Of a stretch of DNA of 64,000 nucleotides, positions 10,704-19,841 are shown one piece after another. Numbering within the stretch: position 1 is the first letter of the stretch; every line of letters begins with the position of its first letter. Under the pieces are notes generated by a model. It worked only from the letters and a program-made list of their open reading frames with translations, made no database searches and was not told where the DNA came from. Both the position numbers and the translations under genes were made by a program. The stretch comes from Burkholderia sp. lig30. GTDB lineage: Bacteria > Pseudomonadota > Gammaproteobacteria > Burkholderiales > Burkholderiaceae. The stretch spans positions 1-64,000 of the forward strand of contig NZ_JGVW01000109.1 in the NCBI RefSeq assembly GCF_000687455.2, in the 5' to 3' direction.

Positions 10704-10836
10704 CCCGCCCGGCCGGTGAGCCGCGCACCGCGCGCCGGCTCACCGTCATCGTCGCGCCCCGCCGCCGTCTTGAAAATGGCCGATAATCGGACCACCTGAA
10801 CGCCGTCCACACGCGTCCGATCCTTCGTATCCCGTC

Positions 10837-11829
10837 ATGCTTCGTGACCTTGTCGCCCAGTACGGGCCGCTCCTCGTATTCGCCAACGTGCTCGCCGCCG
10901 CGCTCGGACTGCCGGTGCCCGCGATGCCGACGCTCGTGCTGTTCGGCGCAATGGTCGCGCTGCATCCGGCGGCCATCGGCGCGCAACTCGCGACCGTGCT
11001 GCTGCTGTCCGTGCTCGGGGCGCTGATCGGCGACACCGTGTGGTACGCGGCAGGCCGCCGTTATGGCGGCAGCACGCTGAAAACCCTGTGCCGGCTGTCG
11101 CTGTCGCGTGACAGTTGCGTGAAAAAAACCGAGCGGTTCTTCGGCCGCTACGGCGTGCGGGTGCTCGCGGTCGCCCGCTTCATCCCGGGCCTGTCGCTCG
11201 TGTCGGTGCCGATGGCCGGCGCGCTCGGCACGCGCTATCGCACGTTCGCCGGCTACGACGCGCTCGGCGCGGCGCTCTGGACCGCCTGCGGGCTGATCGC
11301 GGGGCTGGCGTTCCACCGGCAGATCGACTGGCTGTTCGCCGGCGCGAGCCGGCTCGGCCGCGCGGCGCTGCTGATCGTGCTCGCGCTGCTCGCCGCGTAC
11401 ACGGCGGTCCGCTGGATGCGTCGCCGCGCGCTGATCCGCCAGCTCGCCAACGCGCGGATCGGCGTCGACGAGCTCGACGCGCTGCTGGCCGATGCGGCGT
11501 CGCCCGTCATCCTCGACGTGCGCTCCGTCGAACACCGCAAGCTCGACCCGTTCGCGATTCCCGGCGCGCAGTTCGCGGACGAGCGCCATATCGACGACAT
11601 CGTCGCGCGTTACCCGCTGACCCAGAAGTTCGTCGTGTACTGCTCGTGCCCGAACGAGGTATCGGCGGCGCTGATGGCCAAGCGCCTCCTCGACGCGGGC
11701 TTCACCGACGCGCTCGCGCTGCGCGGTGGCCTCGACGCATGGCGCGACACCGGGCGCGCGTTGACGTCGCTCGCCGTCGGCGTGCCGGCGGGCGGCGCGT
11801 ACGGAATGCATGCACTGAAAACGGATTGA
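10837..11829 (+). CDS. DedA family membrane protein fused to a rhodanese domain
   Basis: 330-residue inner-membrane protein. Residues 1-205 are a DedA/VTT-type domain with the family features GDTVWYAAGRRYG and FGRYGVRVLAVARFIPGL, ending in a membrane helix near 185-200. Residues 215-310 form a rhodanese domain with the active-site loop VVYCSCPNEVSA, where the first cysteine is the likely sulphur carrier. DedA proteins take part in membrane lipid transport and cation or antibiotic resistance; the rhodanese may add thiol or sulphur chemistry on the cytoplasmic face. The fusion partnership is seen directly; the joint function is inferred. Confidence 0.9.
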   Translation: MLRDLVAQYGPLLVFANVLAAALGLPVPAMPTLVLFGAMVALHPAAIGAQLATVLLLSVLGALIGDTVWYAAGRRYGGSTLKTLCRLSLSRDSCVKKTERFFGRYGVRVLAVARFIPGLSLVSVPMAGALGTRYRTFAGYDALGAALWTACGLIAGLAFHRQIDWLFAGASRLGRAALLIVLALLAAYTAVRWMRRRALIRQLANARIGVDELDALLADAASPVILDVRSVEHRKLDPFAIPGAQFADERHIDDIVARYPLTQKFVVYCSCPNEVSAALMAKRLLDAGFTDALALRGGLDAWRDTGRALTSLAVGVPAGGAYGMHALKTD

Positions 11830-12076
11830 GCGCCGAAGGCATCGTTCCCGCACGCGACAGCGGCCGGCGCGCGCCGCGGACAGACAGATAGGACTGCGAC
11901 GAATTTGGCGTCGCAATGGCACTCGGCGCCACGAATCGACAGGCGGGCGCCGGCACCGGCTCGGTAATTTCCCTCAGGCGGCGTTGGGCCGCCCGCATTC
12001 CGCTGCGGGCGGCGCAACGCCGTCCTACACTGGAATCAACGCTCCACAAAGAAGCGGCATTCACAGGGAGAGATCG

Positions 12077-12283
12077 ATGAAGAACCGGACGACGCGGCTG
12101 CTGCGCCAGCTCGCGGATATCCGCCGCGCGCAGCGCTGCACCGCGTTGCGCGCCGCGCGAGCCGCGGCGGACGTGGATCGCACGCTGGCGGAACCCGCCG
12201 AAGGCGAAGCCGGGCAGGACGACGACGACACGCAGGAAGCAGCGCCCGCCACCCCCGGCGAACGCAGCCGCCCGCCGCACTGA
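12077..12283 (+). CDS. Small hypothetical protein
   Basis: 68-residue soluble protein: a basic, arginine-rich N-terminal half and an acidic, proline-containing tail (EGEAGQDDDDTQEA). The ATG at 12077 has a good AGGGAGA ribosome-binding site 8 bp upstream. No domain is recognised. Confidence 0.45.
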   Translation: MKNRTTRLLRQLADIRRAQRCTALRAARAAADVDRTLAEPAEGEAGQDDDDTQEAAPATPGERSRPPH

Positions 12284-12312
12284 CGCGTGGCTCGCGGCGA
12301 ACCCGCCGGACG

Positions 12313-13209
12313 TCAGCGCACCGGCACGCGCCGCAGCGTCAATGCGCTGTGCGCGGCGGTCAGCGCGACCGCCAGCCAGATCGGCCCGTAAGTGGCGAGC
12401 TGCGCGGCCGTCAGCGTCTCGCCGAGCAGCAGCACCGCCACCGCGACGAGCAGCACCGGCTCCACATAGCCGAGGATGCCGAACAGCACCATCGGCAGCA
12501 TCCGGCTGGCCTTCAGATAGCTCGCGAGCGCGACCGTGCTGAGCGCGCCGAGGCCCGGCAGCAGCACCGCCCACAGCAACGGGCGCGCGCTGACCGGCGT
12601 CGCGCTCGTCGCGGCCATCGCCGCCGCCACCGGACACAGCAGCGCGACCTCGGCGGCGAACGCCGCGAGCGAATCGACGTTGATTCGCCGCCGCAGCACG
12701 AAATACGGCGGATACCCGAGCGCGACGACGAGCGTCGGCCAGGCGAACGCGCGCGTCGCCCACACCTCGTGCGCGACGCCCAGCGCCGCGCATCCGACCG
12801 CCAGCCATTGCAGCGGATCGAGCCGTTCGTGGTAATGGAAGCGGCCGACGAGCACCATCGTCAGCGGCAACAGGAAATAGCCGAGCGACACCTCGAGCAT
12901 CCGCCCGTGCAGCGGCGCCCAGAGAAACAGCCAGAGCTGCACGCCGAGCAGCGCGGCGCTCACGGGCAGCGCGAGCCACAGCGCGCGGTCGCGCACCATG
13001 CGCCCGGCGAGCGCGACCAGCGCCGGCCAGCGGCCGCGCAGCGCGATCAGCGCGAGCGCGCCCGGCGCGGTCCACAGAATCCGCCACGCGAATATGTCGA
13101 GCCCCGAAAGCGGCGCGAGCAGCTTCGCATACACCGACATCAGCGCGAACAGCGACGACGCCGTCACCGACAGCGCGATGCCGCGCCCGGTCTCCGGATA
13201 GCCCGTCAT
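12313..13209 (-). CDS. rarD: EamA family transporter, RarD type
   Basis: 298-residue drug/metabolite transporter superfamily protein with ten predicted membrane helices in two EamA repeats. The N-terminal region GIALSVTASSLFALMSVYAK and the central WLFLWAPLHGRMLEVSLGYF are characteristic of RarD proteins. The substrate is unknown; RarD was named for chloramphenicol resistance, but most members are uncharacterised. The acylphosphatase gene starts just upstream on the same strand (its stop is 7 bp before this start), so the two may be cotranscribed. Confidence 0.85.
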   Translation of the reverse strand: MTGYPETGRGIALSVTASSLFALMSVYAKLLAPLSGLDIFAWRILWTAPGALALIALRGRWPALVALAGRMVRDRALWLALPVSAALLGVQLWLFLWAPLHGRMLEVSLGYFLLPLTMVLVGRFHYHERLDPLQWLAVGCAALGVAHEVWATRAFAWPTLVVALGYPPYFVLRRRINVDSLAAFAAEVALLCPVAAAMAATSATPVSARPLLWAVLLPGLGALSTVALASYLKASRMLPMVLFGILGYVEPVLLVAVAVLLLGETLTAAQLATYGPIWLAVALTAAHSALTLRRVPVR

Positions 13210-13216
13210 CGCGCGC

Positions 13217-13513
13217 TCAATGTTGCTGGAAACGCTCGTAGCGCTTGTCCGAATGCCGCTCCTCGAACGTCACTTCGGTCACCCGCGCCGACGGCGGCCC
13301 GTGCCGAAGCCACGCGAGCATCCGGTCGAGCTGGGCGGCCGGCCCCTGGATCAGGGCCTCGACGCTGCCGTCGTCGAGATTGGCGACCCAGCCGCGCAGC
13401 CTCAGCGCATGCGCCTCGCGCACCGTCGCATGACGAAAGCCGACACCTTGCACGATGCCGCGCACCCGCACGTAGTAGGTCTCGATCCGTTCGTCCAGTT
13501 CGTCGTGGCTCAT
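13217..13513 (-). CDS. acyP: Acylphosphatase
   Basis: 98-residue enzyme that hydrolyses acyl-phosphates. The signature GIVQGVGFRHATV (residues 19-31) holds the phosphate-binding arginine, and GWVANLDDGSVEA (41-53) holds the catalytic asparagine; both are intact. The start at 13513 gives the family length; a longer frame upstream runs into the divergent hpnA promoter. It precedes the RarD gene by 7 bp. Confidence 0.93.
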   Translation of the reverse strand: MSHDELDERIETYYVRVRGIVQGVGFRHATVREAHALRLRGWVANLDDGSVEALIQGPAAQLDRMLAWLRHGPPSARVTEVTFEERHSDKRYERFQQH

Positions 13514-13658
13514 CGCAGCCTCCCGTCTTTCCCATTCAAGCCCGGCATTGTAGACGTGTGCGGCGCAGCATGTCAGCGCCGCCTCCGCGCGCCGAACACG
13601 TACAATCTCGCACGACGCACAACTGCCGCGCGGTCCGCGCGTGCCCCAAAGGACTTGC

Positions 13659-14666
13659 ATGACTGACACCTCACGCGATCTCGTTCTGGTCACCGGCGCT
13701 TCCGGTTTCGTCGGCTCGGCCGTCGCGCGCATCGCGCAGCAGAAAGGCTACGCAGTGCGCGTGCTCGTGCGCCCGACGAGCCCCCGCACCAACGTCGCGG
13801 ATCTCGACGCGGAAATCGTCACCGGCGACATGCGCGACGAGGCATCGATGCGCGCCGCGCTGCGCGGCGTGCGCTACCTGCTGCACGTCGCCGCCGACTA
13901 CCGGCTGTGGGCACCCGATCCGCACGAGATCGAGCGCGCCAACCTCGAAGGCGCGGTCGCGACGATGCGCGCCGCGCGCGCGGAAGGCGTCGAGCGGATC
14001 GTCTACACGAGCAGCGTCGCGACGCTGAAGGTGACGAGCGCGGGCATCGCCTCCGACGAGACCGCGCCGCTCACGGCCGACCAGGCGATCGGCGTCTACA
14101 AGCGCAGCAAGGTGCTGGCCGAGCGCGCGGTCGAGCGCATGATCGCCGACGAAGGGCTGCCGGCCGTGATCGTCAACCCGTCGACGCCGATCGGCCCGCG
14201 CGACGTGAAGCCGACGCCGACCGGCCGCATCATCGTCGAGGCGGCGCTCGGCAAGATTCCGGCATTCGTCGACACCGGCCTGAACCTCGTGCACGTCGAC
14301 GACGTCGCGAACGGCCATTTCCTCGCGCTGGAACGCGGCCGCATCGGCGAGCGCTACATTCTCGGCGGCGAGAACCTGCCGCTGCAGACGATGCTCGCCG
14401 ACATCGCGCAGATGACGGGCCGCAAGGCGCCGACCCTCGCGCTGCCGCGCTGGCCGCTGTATCCGCTCGCGCTCGGCGCGGAGGCGGTCGCGAAGTTCAC
14501 GAAGAAGGAGCCGTTCGTCACCGTCGACGGGCTGCGGATGTCGAAGAACAAGATGTATTTCACGTCGGCGAAGGCGGAGCGCGAGCTGGGCTACAACGCA
14601 CGGCCGTATCGCGAGGGCCTGCGCGACGCGCTCGACTGGTTCTGCGAGGCGGGCTACCTGAAGTGA
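13659..14666 (+). CDS. hpnA: Hopanoid-associated sugar epimerase HpnA
   Basis: 335-residue extended short-chain dehydrogenase. The NAD(P)-binding motif is GASGFVGSAV (about residues 14-23), and the catalytic Tyr-Lys pair is YKRSK near residue 148. The region NPSTPIGPRDVKPTPTGRI is characteristic of HpnA. HpnA is linked to conversion of hopanoid side-chain sugars. Other hopanoid genes lie nearby (hpnB at 17254, hpnH at 19842) together with ispH, so this part of the chromosome is a loose isoprenoid/hopanoid neighbourhood. Confidence 0.88.
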   Translation: MTDTSRDLVLVTGASGFVGSAVARIAQQKGYAVRVLVRPTSPRTNVADLDAEIVTGDMRDEASMRAALRGVRYLLHVAADYRLWAPDPHEIERANLEGAVATMRAARAEGVERIVYTSSVATLKVTSAGIASDETAPLTADQAIGVYKRSKVLAERAVERMIADEGLPAVIVNPSTPIGPRDVKPTPTGRIIVEAALGKIPAFVDTGLNLVHVDDVANGHFLALERGRIGERYILGGENLPLQTMLADIAQMTGRKAPTLALPRWPLYPLALGAEAVAKFTKKEPFVTVDGLRMSKNKMYFTSAKAERELGYNARPYREGLRDALDWFCEAGYLK

Positions 14667-14764
14667 CGCGCCGGGCGGCACGCCCTGCACTTTGTTACAC
14701 GCGACGCGCGAACCGGCATCGGCGCAGCAGGTAAAATCGTGGGTCTTACGTAGAGATATCACGC

Positions 14765-16051
14765 ATGAACCTGAACGATCAGATCGATGCGCTCGACGCC
14801 GGCGTCGATCAACTCATCCACGCCGCCGACGCCGCCGGGAACGCGGCGCGTCAAGCCGAGGAAGCCGCGCGCGCGGCAGCCGCGGACGCTGAAGCCGCTG
14901 CGCAGCGTCACGCCATCGCCACGACCGAGGCGGATGCCGCCGCGCAACGCCATGCCGCCGCCACGGCCGAAGCGGAAGCCGCCGCGCAGCGCCATGCCGC
15001 CGCCGTGGCCGAAGCGGAAGCCGCCGCACAACGCCATGCCGCCGCCGCCGCTGACGCCGAGGCCGCCGTCCAGCGTCACACGGCGGCCGCCACGGACGCC
15101 GAAGCGATCGTGCAGCGCCACGCCACGGCGATTGCCGAAGCCGAGGCCACCGCGCAGCGCCATGCCGCCGCGATCGCCGAGGCCGAAGCCACAGCGCAAC
15201 GCCATGCCACCGCGACTGCCGAGGCCGAAGCCACGTCGCAGCGCCACGCCGCCGCCATCGCCGAGGCTGAAGCTGCCGCGCAGCGTCATACCACCGCGAT
15301 CGCCGAGGCGGAAGCCACGTCGCAGCGCCACGCCGCCGCCATTGTCGAGGCCGAAGCTGCCGCCCAGCGCCACGCCACCGCGACCGCCGAGGCGGAAGCA
15401 GTCGTGCAGCGCCACGTCATCGCCACAGCGGAAATGGAAGCCACCGCATCCCGGCCGGCAGACGCCACCACTGATTCTGCGATCGAATCCGCTGCGGCCG
15501 TTGCCGATGCGCCCGCCACGTCCGGCGCCGAAGCGACGCACGACGCAGCCCCGGCCGTCGAAATCGCCGCGGCAGTCGACGCCGGCGCCGCTGGGTCCGC
15601 CGCCGACGACGCGGCAATCGCCGTCGCGCCCCATGAAGCGGCACCGGCCGAAGCCGCGCCCGCCGCTCACGCACAGGCGGCTCCCGCCGACGCGGCCGAA
15701 CACGACGCACCCGCGGCACCCGAGGAAAATTCGACGCTGCAGGTGTCGCGCCCGAGCCAGAACGAGATCACGCTGTCCATCAACGGCCAGTCGATCACGT
15801 TGCATCCGGAGCAGTTGGGCCAGTTGATCGAGGAACTCGCGCACGCGCGCGCGTCGATGCAGCCCGAGCAGCCGACGGGCATCCCGAGCGGCTGGCGATT
15901 CGTGTCGACGAAGAACCCGATGATGGCGGTGCAGAAGCAATCGAACGGCGACCGCCTCCTGGTCGCGCGCCATACCGGCTACGGCTGGGTGCCTTTCACG
16001 TTCTCGCCGGACGTGGTGATTCAGATGTACATGATGCTCACGCAGCGGTGA
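14765..16051 (+). CDS. Alanine-rich protein with 14-residue tandem repeats
   Basis: 428-residue protein of unknown function in three parts. Residues 1-43 are helical. Residues 44-225 consist of thirteen 14-residue repeats of the type AxxQRHAxAxAEAE, predicting a long alanine/glutamate helix or coiled coil. Residues 230-315 are low-complexity Ala/Pro/Asp-rich. Residues 320-428 form a conserved-looking folded domain (NEITLSINGQSITLHPEQLG and GWVPFTFSPDVVIQMYMML). There is no signal peptide or membrane helix. A good codon bias throughout supports expression. It could be a structural spacer that presents the C-terminal domain. Confidence 0.8.
   Translation: MNLNDQIDALDAGVDQLIHAADAAGNAARQAEEAARAAAADAEAAAQRHAIATTEADAAAQRHAAATAEAEAAAQRHAAAVAEAEAAAQRHAAAAADAEAAVQRHTAAATDAEAIVQRHATAIAEAEATAQRHAAAIAEAEATAQRHATATAEAEATSQRHAAAIAEAEAAAQRHTTAIAEAEATSQRHAAAIVEAEAAAQRHATATAEAEAVVQRHVIATAEMEATASRPADATTDSAIESAAAVADAPATSGAEATHDAAPAVEIAAAVDAGAAGSAADDAAIAVAPHEAAPAEAAPAAHAQAAPADAAEHDAPAAPEENSTLQVSRPSQNEITLSINGQSITLHPEQLGQLIEELAHARASMQPEQPTGIPSGWRFVSTKNPMMAVQKQSNGDRLLVARHTGYGWVPFTFSPDVVIQMYMMLTQR
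14894..15439 (+). repeat. Thirteen tandem 42-bp repeats within a coding region
   Basis: Thirteen in-frame 42-bp units (14 codons) begin at every AxxQRH motif from 14894 to 15439. Units differ at several codons but keep QRH and the AEAE end. The exact multiple of three keeps the frame whatever the copy number, so length variation between strains is expected. Confidence 0.9.
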
Positions 16052-16184
16052 GCGCGGGGCGGTGATCCGCCGCCCCGTTCGCGCCGGGCGCTGCAGAAGG
16101 ACGCATACCCTGAGAAACAGAGGCCCGCATATTGAGAAAATCACGGGTTTCGCGCCCTGATGGCTCAACGTCATTGCGTATCCA

Positions 16185-16210
16185 AGCCCCGGTCAAGCAA
16201 CCGGGGTTTT
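16185..16210 (+). terminator. Intrinsic terminator-like hairpin
   Basis: CCCCGG (16187-16192) pairs with CCGGGG (16201-16206) and is followed by TTTT. It lies about 135 bp downstream of the repeat-protein gene and 26 bp before the truncated ArsR coding region, so it may be the end of the upstream unit. Confidence 0.5.
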
Positions 16211-16235
16211 GTGTTTGCAGGAAGAGCCCCCGACG

Positions 16236-16520
16236 ATGGCCATCAGCAAGCATCTGCGCGTTCTCGCACGCGCCGGCCTCATCACTGAGGGGCGCGACCG
16301 CCAGTTTCGCCCTTGTCGCATCGCGCCTGCGCCGCTCAAGCAGGCCGCCGACTGGGCACTGCAGTACCGCGCCCTGTGGGAGCAGCGCCTCGACCAGCTC
16401 GACAGCTACCTGCAGCAACTGCAACAGGAGCCGGCCAGGGACTCTCCCGGAAAGGCTGCACCGAAGACCACGTCCGAAGTTTCCTCAACCCGAACCAGGA
16501 AGACTCGCCACCATGACTGA
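16236..16520 (+). pseudogene. 5'-truncated ArsR family regulator
   Basis: 94 residues that correspond to the C-terminal part of an ArsR-type repressor: AISKHLRVLARAGLITEGRD is the recognition helix and wing, and the tail WEQRLDQLDSYLQQLQ is typical of the ArsR proteins paired with SRPBCC genes. The first two or three helices, including the usual ADPTRR region, are absent; upstream is a terminator-like hairpin and no matching frame. Without its N-terminal half it probably cannot dimerise normally. It overlaps the SRPBCC gene by 8 bp, the arrangement of the intact regulator-enzyme pair. Confidence 0.7.
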
Positions 16521-17037
16521 CAAACTTTCCGTTCCCTTCGTCATCGAGCGCCGCTTCGCTGCGCCGCGCGAACTCGTATACGCCGCGTTGACTGAAGCCG
16601 AGCATTTGAGTGCGTGGATGAGCCCACCCGGGATGGAAATGTCCCACTGCACGGTGGATGCGCGTATCGGTGGCGTCTTTCACTACGCGATGAAGCCGCG
16701 TAGTGCGCCCGACGCTCCGGCGATGTGGGGCAAGTGGACGTTCCGCGAATTGACGCCCCCCGAGCGCATCGTCGTCGTCGTGCAGTTCAGTGATGCCGAA
16801 GGCGGCGTGACGCGACATCCGATGTCCGCGCTATGGCCACTTCATACGCTATCGACAACCACGCTAAGCGAAATCGAGGGGGGCACCACGTTACTGCATC
16901 TCGAATGGCGCGCGCTGGACGCCAGCGAAGCCGAAGAAGCCATCTTCGACGCGTCGCACGCCAGCATGTCTCAAGGCTGGGGCGGAAGCATGGACGCGCT
17001 CGACAAGTACCTCACGCAGCAGCAAGCCGAGCGCTGA
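16513..17037 (+). CDS. SRPBCC (AHSA1-like) domain protein
   Basis: 174-residue START/SRPBCC-fold protein: VERRF-type opening (FVIERRFAAPRELVYAALTEAEHLSAWM), a beta-rich middle with FRELTPPERIVVVVQF, and the C-terminal helix GWGGSMDALDKYL. Such proteins bind hydrophobic ligands in a deep cavity and are often cotranscribed with an ArsR repressor. Here the repressor gene just upstream is truncated, while this gene appears complete. The ligand is unknown. Confidence 0.85.
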   Translation: MTDKLSVPFVIERRFAAPRELVYAALTEAEHLSAWMSPPGMEMSHCTVDARIGGVFHYAMKPRSAPDAPAMWGKWTFRELTPPERIVVVVQFSDAEGGVTRHPMSALWPLHTLSTTTLSEIEGGTTLLHLEWRALDASEAEEAIFDASHASMSQGWGGSMDALDKYLTQQQAER

Positions 17038-17053
17038 GTCGAGAGACAAGAAA

Positions 17054-17077
17054 GAAGCGCACTTTACGGTGCGCTTC
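17054..17077 (+). terminator. Hairpin downstream of the SRPBCC gene
   Basis: A perfect 9-bp stem, GAAGCGCAC (17054-17062) with GTGCGCTTC (17069-17077), lies 16 bp after the stop codon. No clear T tract follows, so it may act as a weak or Rho-assisted terminator or as an mRNA-stabilising structure. Confidence 0.45.
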
Positions 17078-17253
17078 CATCCCTGGTGATGGAAGCGCAT
17101 TCGAGTACCTGCGGAAATGGTCGATGCGTTTCCTGTTGCCGGAAGAAACGGGTCAGCATATGCGCCCTGCTTCTCGGGATTTTCTTCCCCCATCGCCCGC
17201 CGAGCCTTGTCTGACAAGAGCCACTTTCCCGGGAGATGGGTTCATCTACACGC

Positions 17254-18444
17254 TCAGCGGTCCTGCACCGGCGCCTGCACGCGGGCCTTCCACTGGCCGC
17301 CCTTGCCGCGCCAGTAGCGCCATGCCGACGCGAAGGTCGCGCCGACGTAGAACAGCGCGACGAGCGGCAGCACCGGCGCCCACCACGGCGAACGCCGGTA
17401 GTAGCGCAGCATCGGCGCGTAGGCGGTGCACATCGACGCCCACGCGAGCCACGCCGGCCAGGCGCGCGCGCCGTAGACGAGCGACGCGACCGGCGGCACC
17501 AGATAGATGATCGTCATGCCGAGCAGCGTGCCGGCCAGCAGCCACGACGAATAGTGCAGCTGCGTGAAGGCCGTGCGGGCAATCATGTTCCAGATGTCGC
17601 GCCAGCTGTCGTACGGGCGCAGCGACACGCTGCGGTCCGCCAGGTCGAGACGGATCGGGTGGCGCCCGTCGCCGCGATGCTTGATCTGCGCGGCGAGGCT
17701 GCAATCGTCGATCAGCGCGCCGCGGATCGACTCGATGCCGCCCGCCTCTTCCAGCGCGGTACGCTTCACGAGCATGCAGCCGCCCGCCGCGCCGGCCGTC
17801 TTGTTGCGCGGGTTGTTGATCCACGAGAACGGATAGAGCTTCGCGAAGAAAAACACGAACGCGGGAATCATCGCCTTTTCCCAGAACGAGTCGCATCGCA
17901 GCCGCACCATCAGCGACACGAGATCTCGGCCTTCGGCCTGCGCGCGGGTGACGAGCTGGGTCACGGCGTCGGCCGGATGGCCGATGTCCGCATCGGTCAG
18001 CAGCAGATAGTCGGCCGGCAGCCCGAGCGTACGCACCGCCGCGATCCCCTGCGACTGCGCCCAGACCTTGCCCGACCAGCCGGCCGGCAGCGGCTTCGCG
18101 CCGAGCACCGTCAGGCGGTCGGCGCGGCCGATCGCAAGCGCCGCGGCGCGTGCGGCATCGGCGGTGCCGTCGGTGCTGTGGTCGTCGACAATGATCAGAT
18201 GAAATTCGCCCGGGTAATCCTGTTCGAGCAGCGAGGTCGCGGCCTCGGCGATCACGTCGGCTTCATTGCGGGCCGGCACGACCGCCACCACGGCCGGCCA
18301 GCCGTCGGCCGCCGCGGTGCCGCGCGCCTCCGGCGGCAGCGGCCGCGCGGGCTGCGCGCGCCAGAAGCCGCCCCGGCCCGCCAGCAATACAATCCAGATC
18401 AGCAGCGACAGGCACGACAGCAGAAAAACGACCGCGAGCATCAT
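17254..18444 (-). CDS. hpnB: Hopene-associated glycosyltransferase HpnB
   Basis: 396-residue family 2 glycosyltransferase with an N-terminal membrane anchor (about residues 2-22). The GT-A domain shows VVAVVPARNEADVIAEA, the nucleotide-sugar motif IIVDDHSTDGTADAA and the DxD region LLTDADIGHP. Three or four membrane helices follow at the C-terminus. The family is associated with hopanoid gene sets, although its exact substrate is not established. Two adjacent ATG codons (18444, 18441) could start it. Confidence 0.82.
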   Translation of the reverse strand: MMLAVVFLLSCLSLLIWIVLLAGRGGFWRAQPARPLPPEARGTAAADGWPAVVAVVPARNEADVIAEAATSLLEQDYPGEFHLIIVDDHSTDGTADAARAAALAIGRADRLTVLGAKPLPAGWSGKVWAQSQGIAAVRTLGLPADYLLLTDADIGHPADAVTQLVTRAQAEGRDLVSLMVRLRCDSFWEKAMIPAFVFFFAKLYPFSWINNPRNKTAGAAGGCMLVKRTALEEAGGIESIRGALIDDCSLAAQIKHRGDGRHPIRLDLADRSVSLRPYDSWRDIWNMIARTAFTQLHYSSWLLAGTLLGMTIIYLVPPVASLVYGARAWPAWLAWASMCTAYAPMLRYYRRSPWWAPVLPLVALFYVGATFASAWRYWRGKGGQWKARVQAPVQDR

Positions 18445-18887
18445 TGCCGCCCCTCCTGCCGCACGGCGCGGCGGCCGACGGCCGGACGGCCCGCAGAGGG
18501 TGCCGGGACGGCAACAAGGGTCTGGTACGGGGCGCGCGGTGCGGCGCCGGCGGTCCGGCGCGCGTGCGGCGCGGGGCAATGCGCGTAAGAATCGATGATC
18601 ATCGAGTAGGCCTTGAGATGTGCTCGACCGTCAGGCAACCGAAAGGAAGTCTGCAAAACCGTCTAGTTTACTGGGTTCCGCGCACATGGGCGCCGACACC
18701 GGCGAGTTGCGCGGATTGCAACACGATTGCAGGGGCATCGAAGCACGGTTGACCCGATAGGGTTAAAATGCGCGATTAAATTTGGGATGCCGGGTCGTTC
18801 CTGCATTCATAACATCTAAGTTGGGGCGATCGGGCCGGCCTGCCGGCTCTCTCGAACCCCGCGTCAGTCGTCGGAGTTCGCTCAGAT
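18445..18887. other. Intergenic region between hpnB and ispH, no gene seen
   Basis: 443 bp between the divergent hpnB and ispH genes. It must contain promoters for both, and the part nearest ispH is AT-richer (around 18765-18790). I could not assign convincing -35/-10 pairs and see no repeat, RNA or small gene with coding bias. Confidence 0.4.
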
Positions 18888-19829
18888 ATGCGAGTCATCC
18901 TTGCCCAGCCCCGCGGCTTTTGTGCGGGGGTTGTCCGTGCCATCGAGATTGTCGATCGCGCGCTGCAACAGCACGGCGCGCCGGTTTACGTGCGTCATGA
19001 AATCGTCCACAACCGGCATGTGGTCGAAAACCTGCGTGATAAAGGGGCGCGATTCGTTGAAGAACTCGACGAGGTGCCTCACGGCGCTGTCGCGATCTTC
19101 AGCGCGCACGGTGTCGCCCAGACGGTCGAGCGCGATGCGGAAGCACGCGGTCTCGACGTGCTCGACGCGACCTGCCCGCTCGTCACGAAAGTGCACGTGC
19201 AGGGCCGCCAGTACGTCGCGGCCGGCCGCCGGCTGATCCTGATCGGCCACGCGGGCCATCCGGAAGTCGAAGGCACGGTCGGCCAGATTCCGGGCGAGGT
19301 GATCCTCGTCCAGAGCGAGGCCGAGGTGGACACGCTGACGCTGCCGGTCGACACGCCCGTCGCGTACGTCACGCAGACGACGCTGTCGGTCGACGACACG
19401 CGCGGCATCATCGAGGCGCTGACGCGCAAGTTCACCGACATCGTCGGGCCGGACACGCGCGACATCTGCTACGCGACGCAGAACCGCCAGGCCGCGGTGC
19501 GCGAGCTGAGCGCGCAGGTCGACGTGCTGCTCGTCGTCGGCGCGACCAACAGCTCGAACTCGAACCGCCTGCGCGAGATCGGCACCGAAAGCGGCGTGCC
19601 GAGCTATCTCGTCGCCGACGGCTCGGAAGTGAAGGCCGAGTGGTTCGCGAACGCGCAGACGGTCGGCCTGACCGCGGGCGCGTCCGCCCCCGAGGAGATG
19701 GTCGAGGATGTGATCGGCGCGCTGCGCGCGCTGGGGCCCGTCGAGGTCACGACGATGGCGGGCCGTGAAGAAAAAGTCGAATTCAAGCTGCCGGCGAAGC
19801 TCATGCAAGCTGTCGCCCGCGAAGTTTAA
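18888..19829 (+). CDS. ispH: 4-hydroxy-3-methylbut-2-enyl diphosphate reductase (IspH/LytB)
   Basis: 313-residue iron-sulphur enzyme that makes isopentenyl and dimethylallyl diphosphate in the last step of the MEP pathway. The opening [19 protein letters not shown] contains the first cluster cysteine; the others are in [11 protein letters not shown] and [10 protein letters not shown]. The histidine-containing substrate motifs ([15 protein letters not shown]) and TNSSNSNRL are present. The hpnH gene follows after 12 bp, coupling isoprenoid supply to hopanoid side-chain assembly. Confidence 0.97.
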   Translation: MRVILAQPRGFCAGVVRAIEIVDRALQQHGAPVYVRHEIVHNRHVVENLRDKGARFVEELDEVPHGAVAIFSAHGVAQTVERDAEARGLDVLDATCPLVTKVHVQGRQYVAAGRRLILIGHAGHPEVEGTVGQIPGEVILVQSEAEVDTLTLPVDTPVAYVTQTTLSVDDTRGIIEALTRKFTDIVGPDTRDICYATQNRQAAVRELSAQVDVLLVVGATNSSNSNRLREIGTESGVPSYLVADGSEVKAEWFANAQTVGLTAGASAPEEMVEDVIGALRALGPVEVTTMAGREEKVEFKLPAKLMQAVAREV

Positions 19830-19841
19830 GGAGGACATCCC

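Noticed and set aside
14894-15439. Regular repeats as a CRISPR array
   Set aside because: Units are contiguous without spacers, imperfect and in frame within a protein; they are protein repeats.
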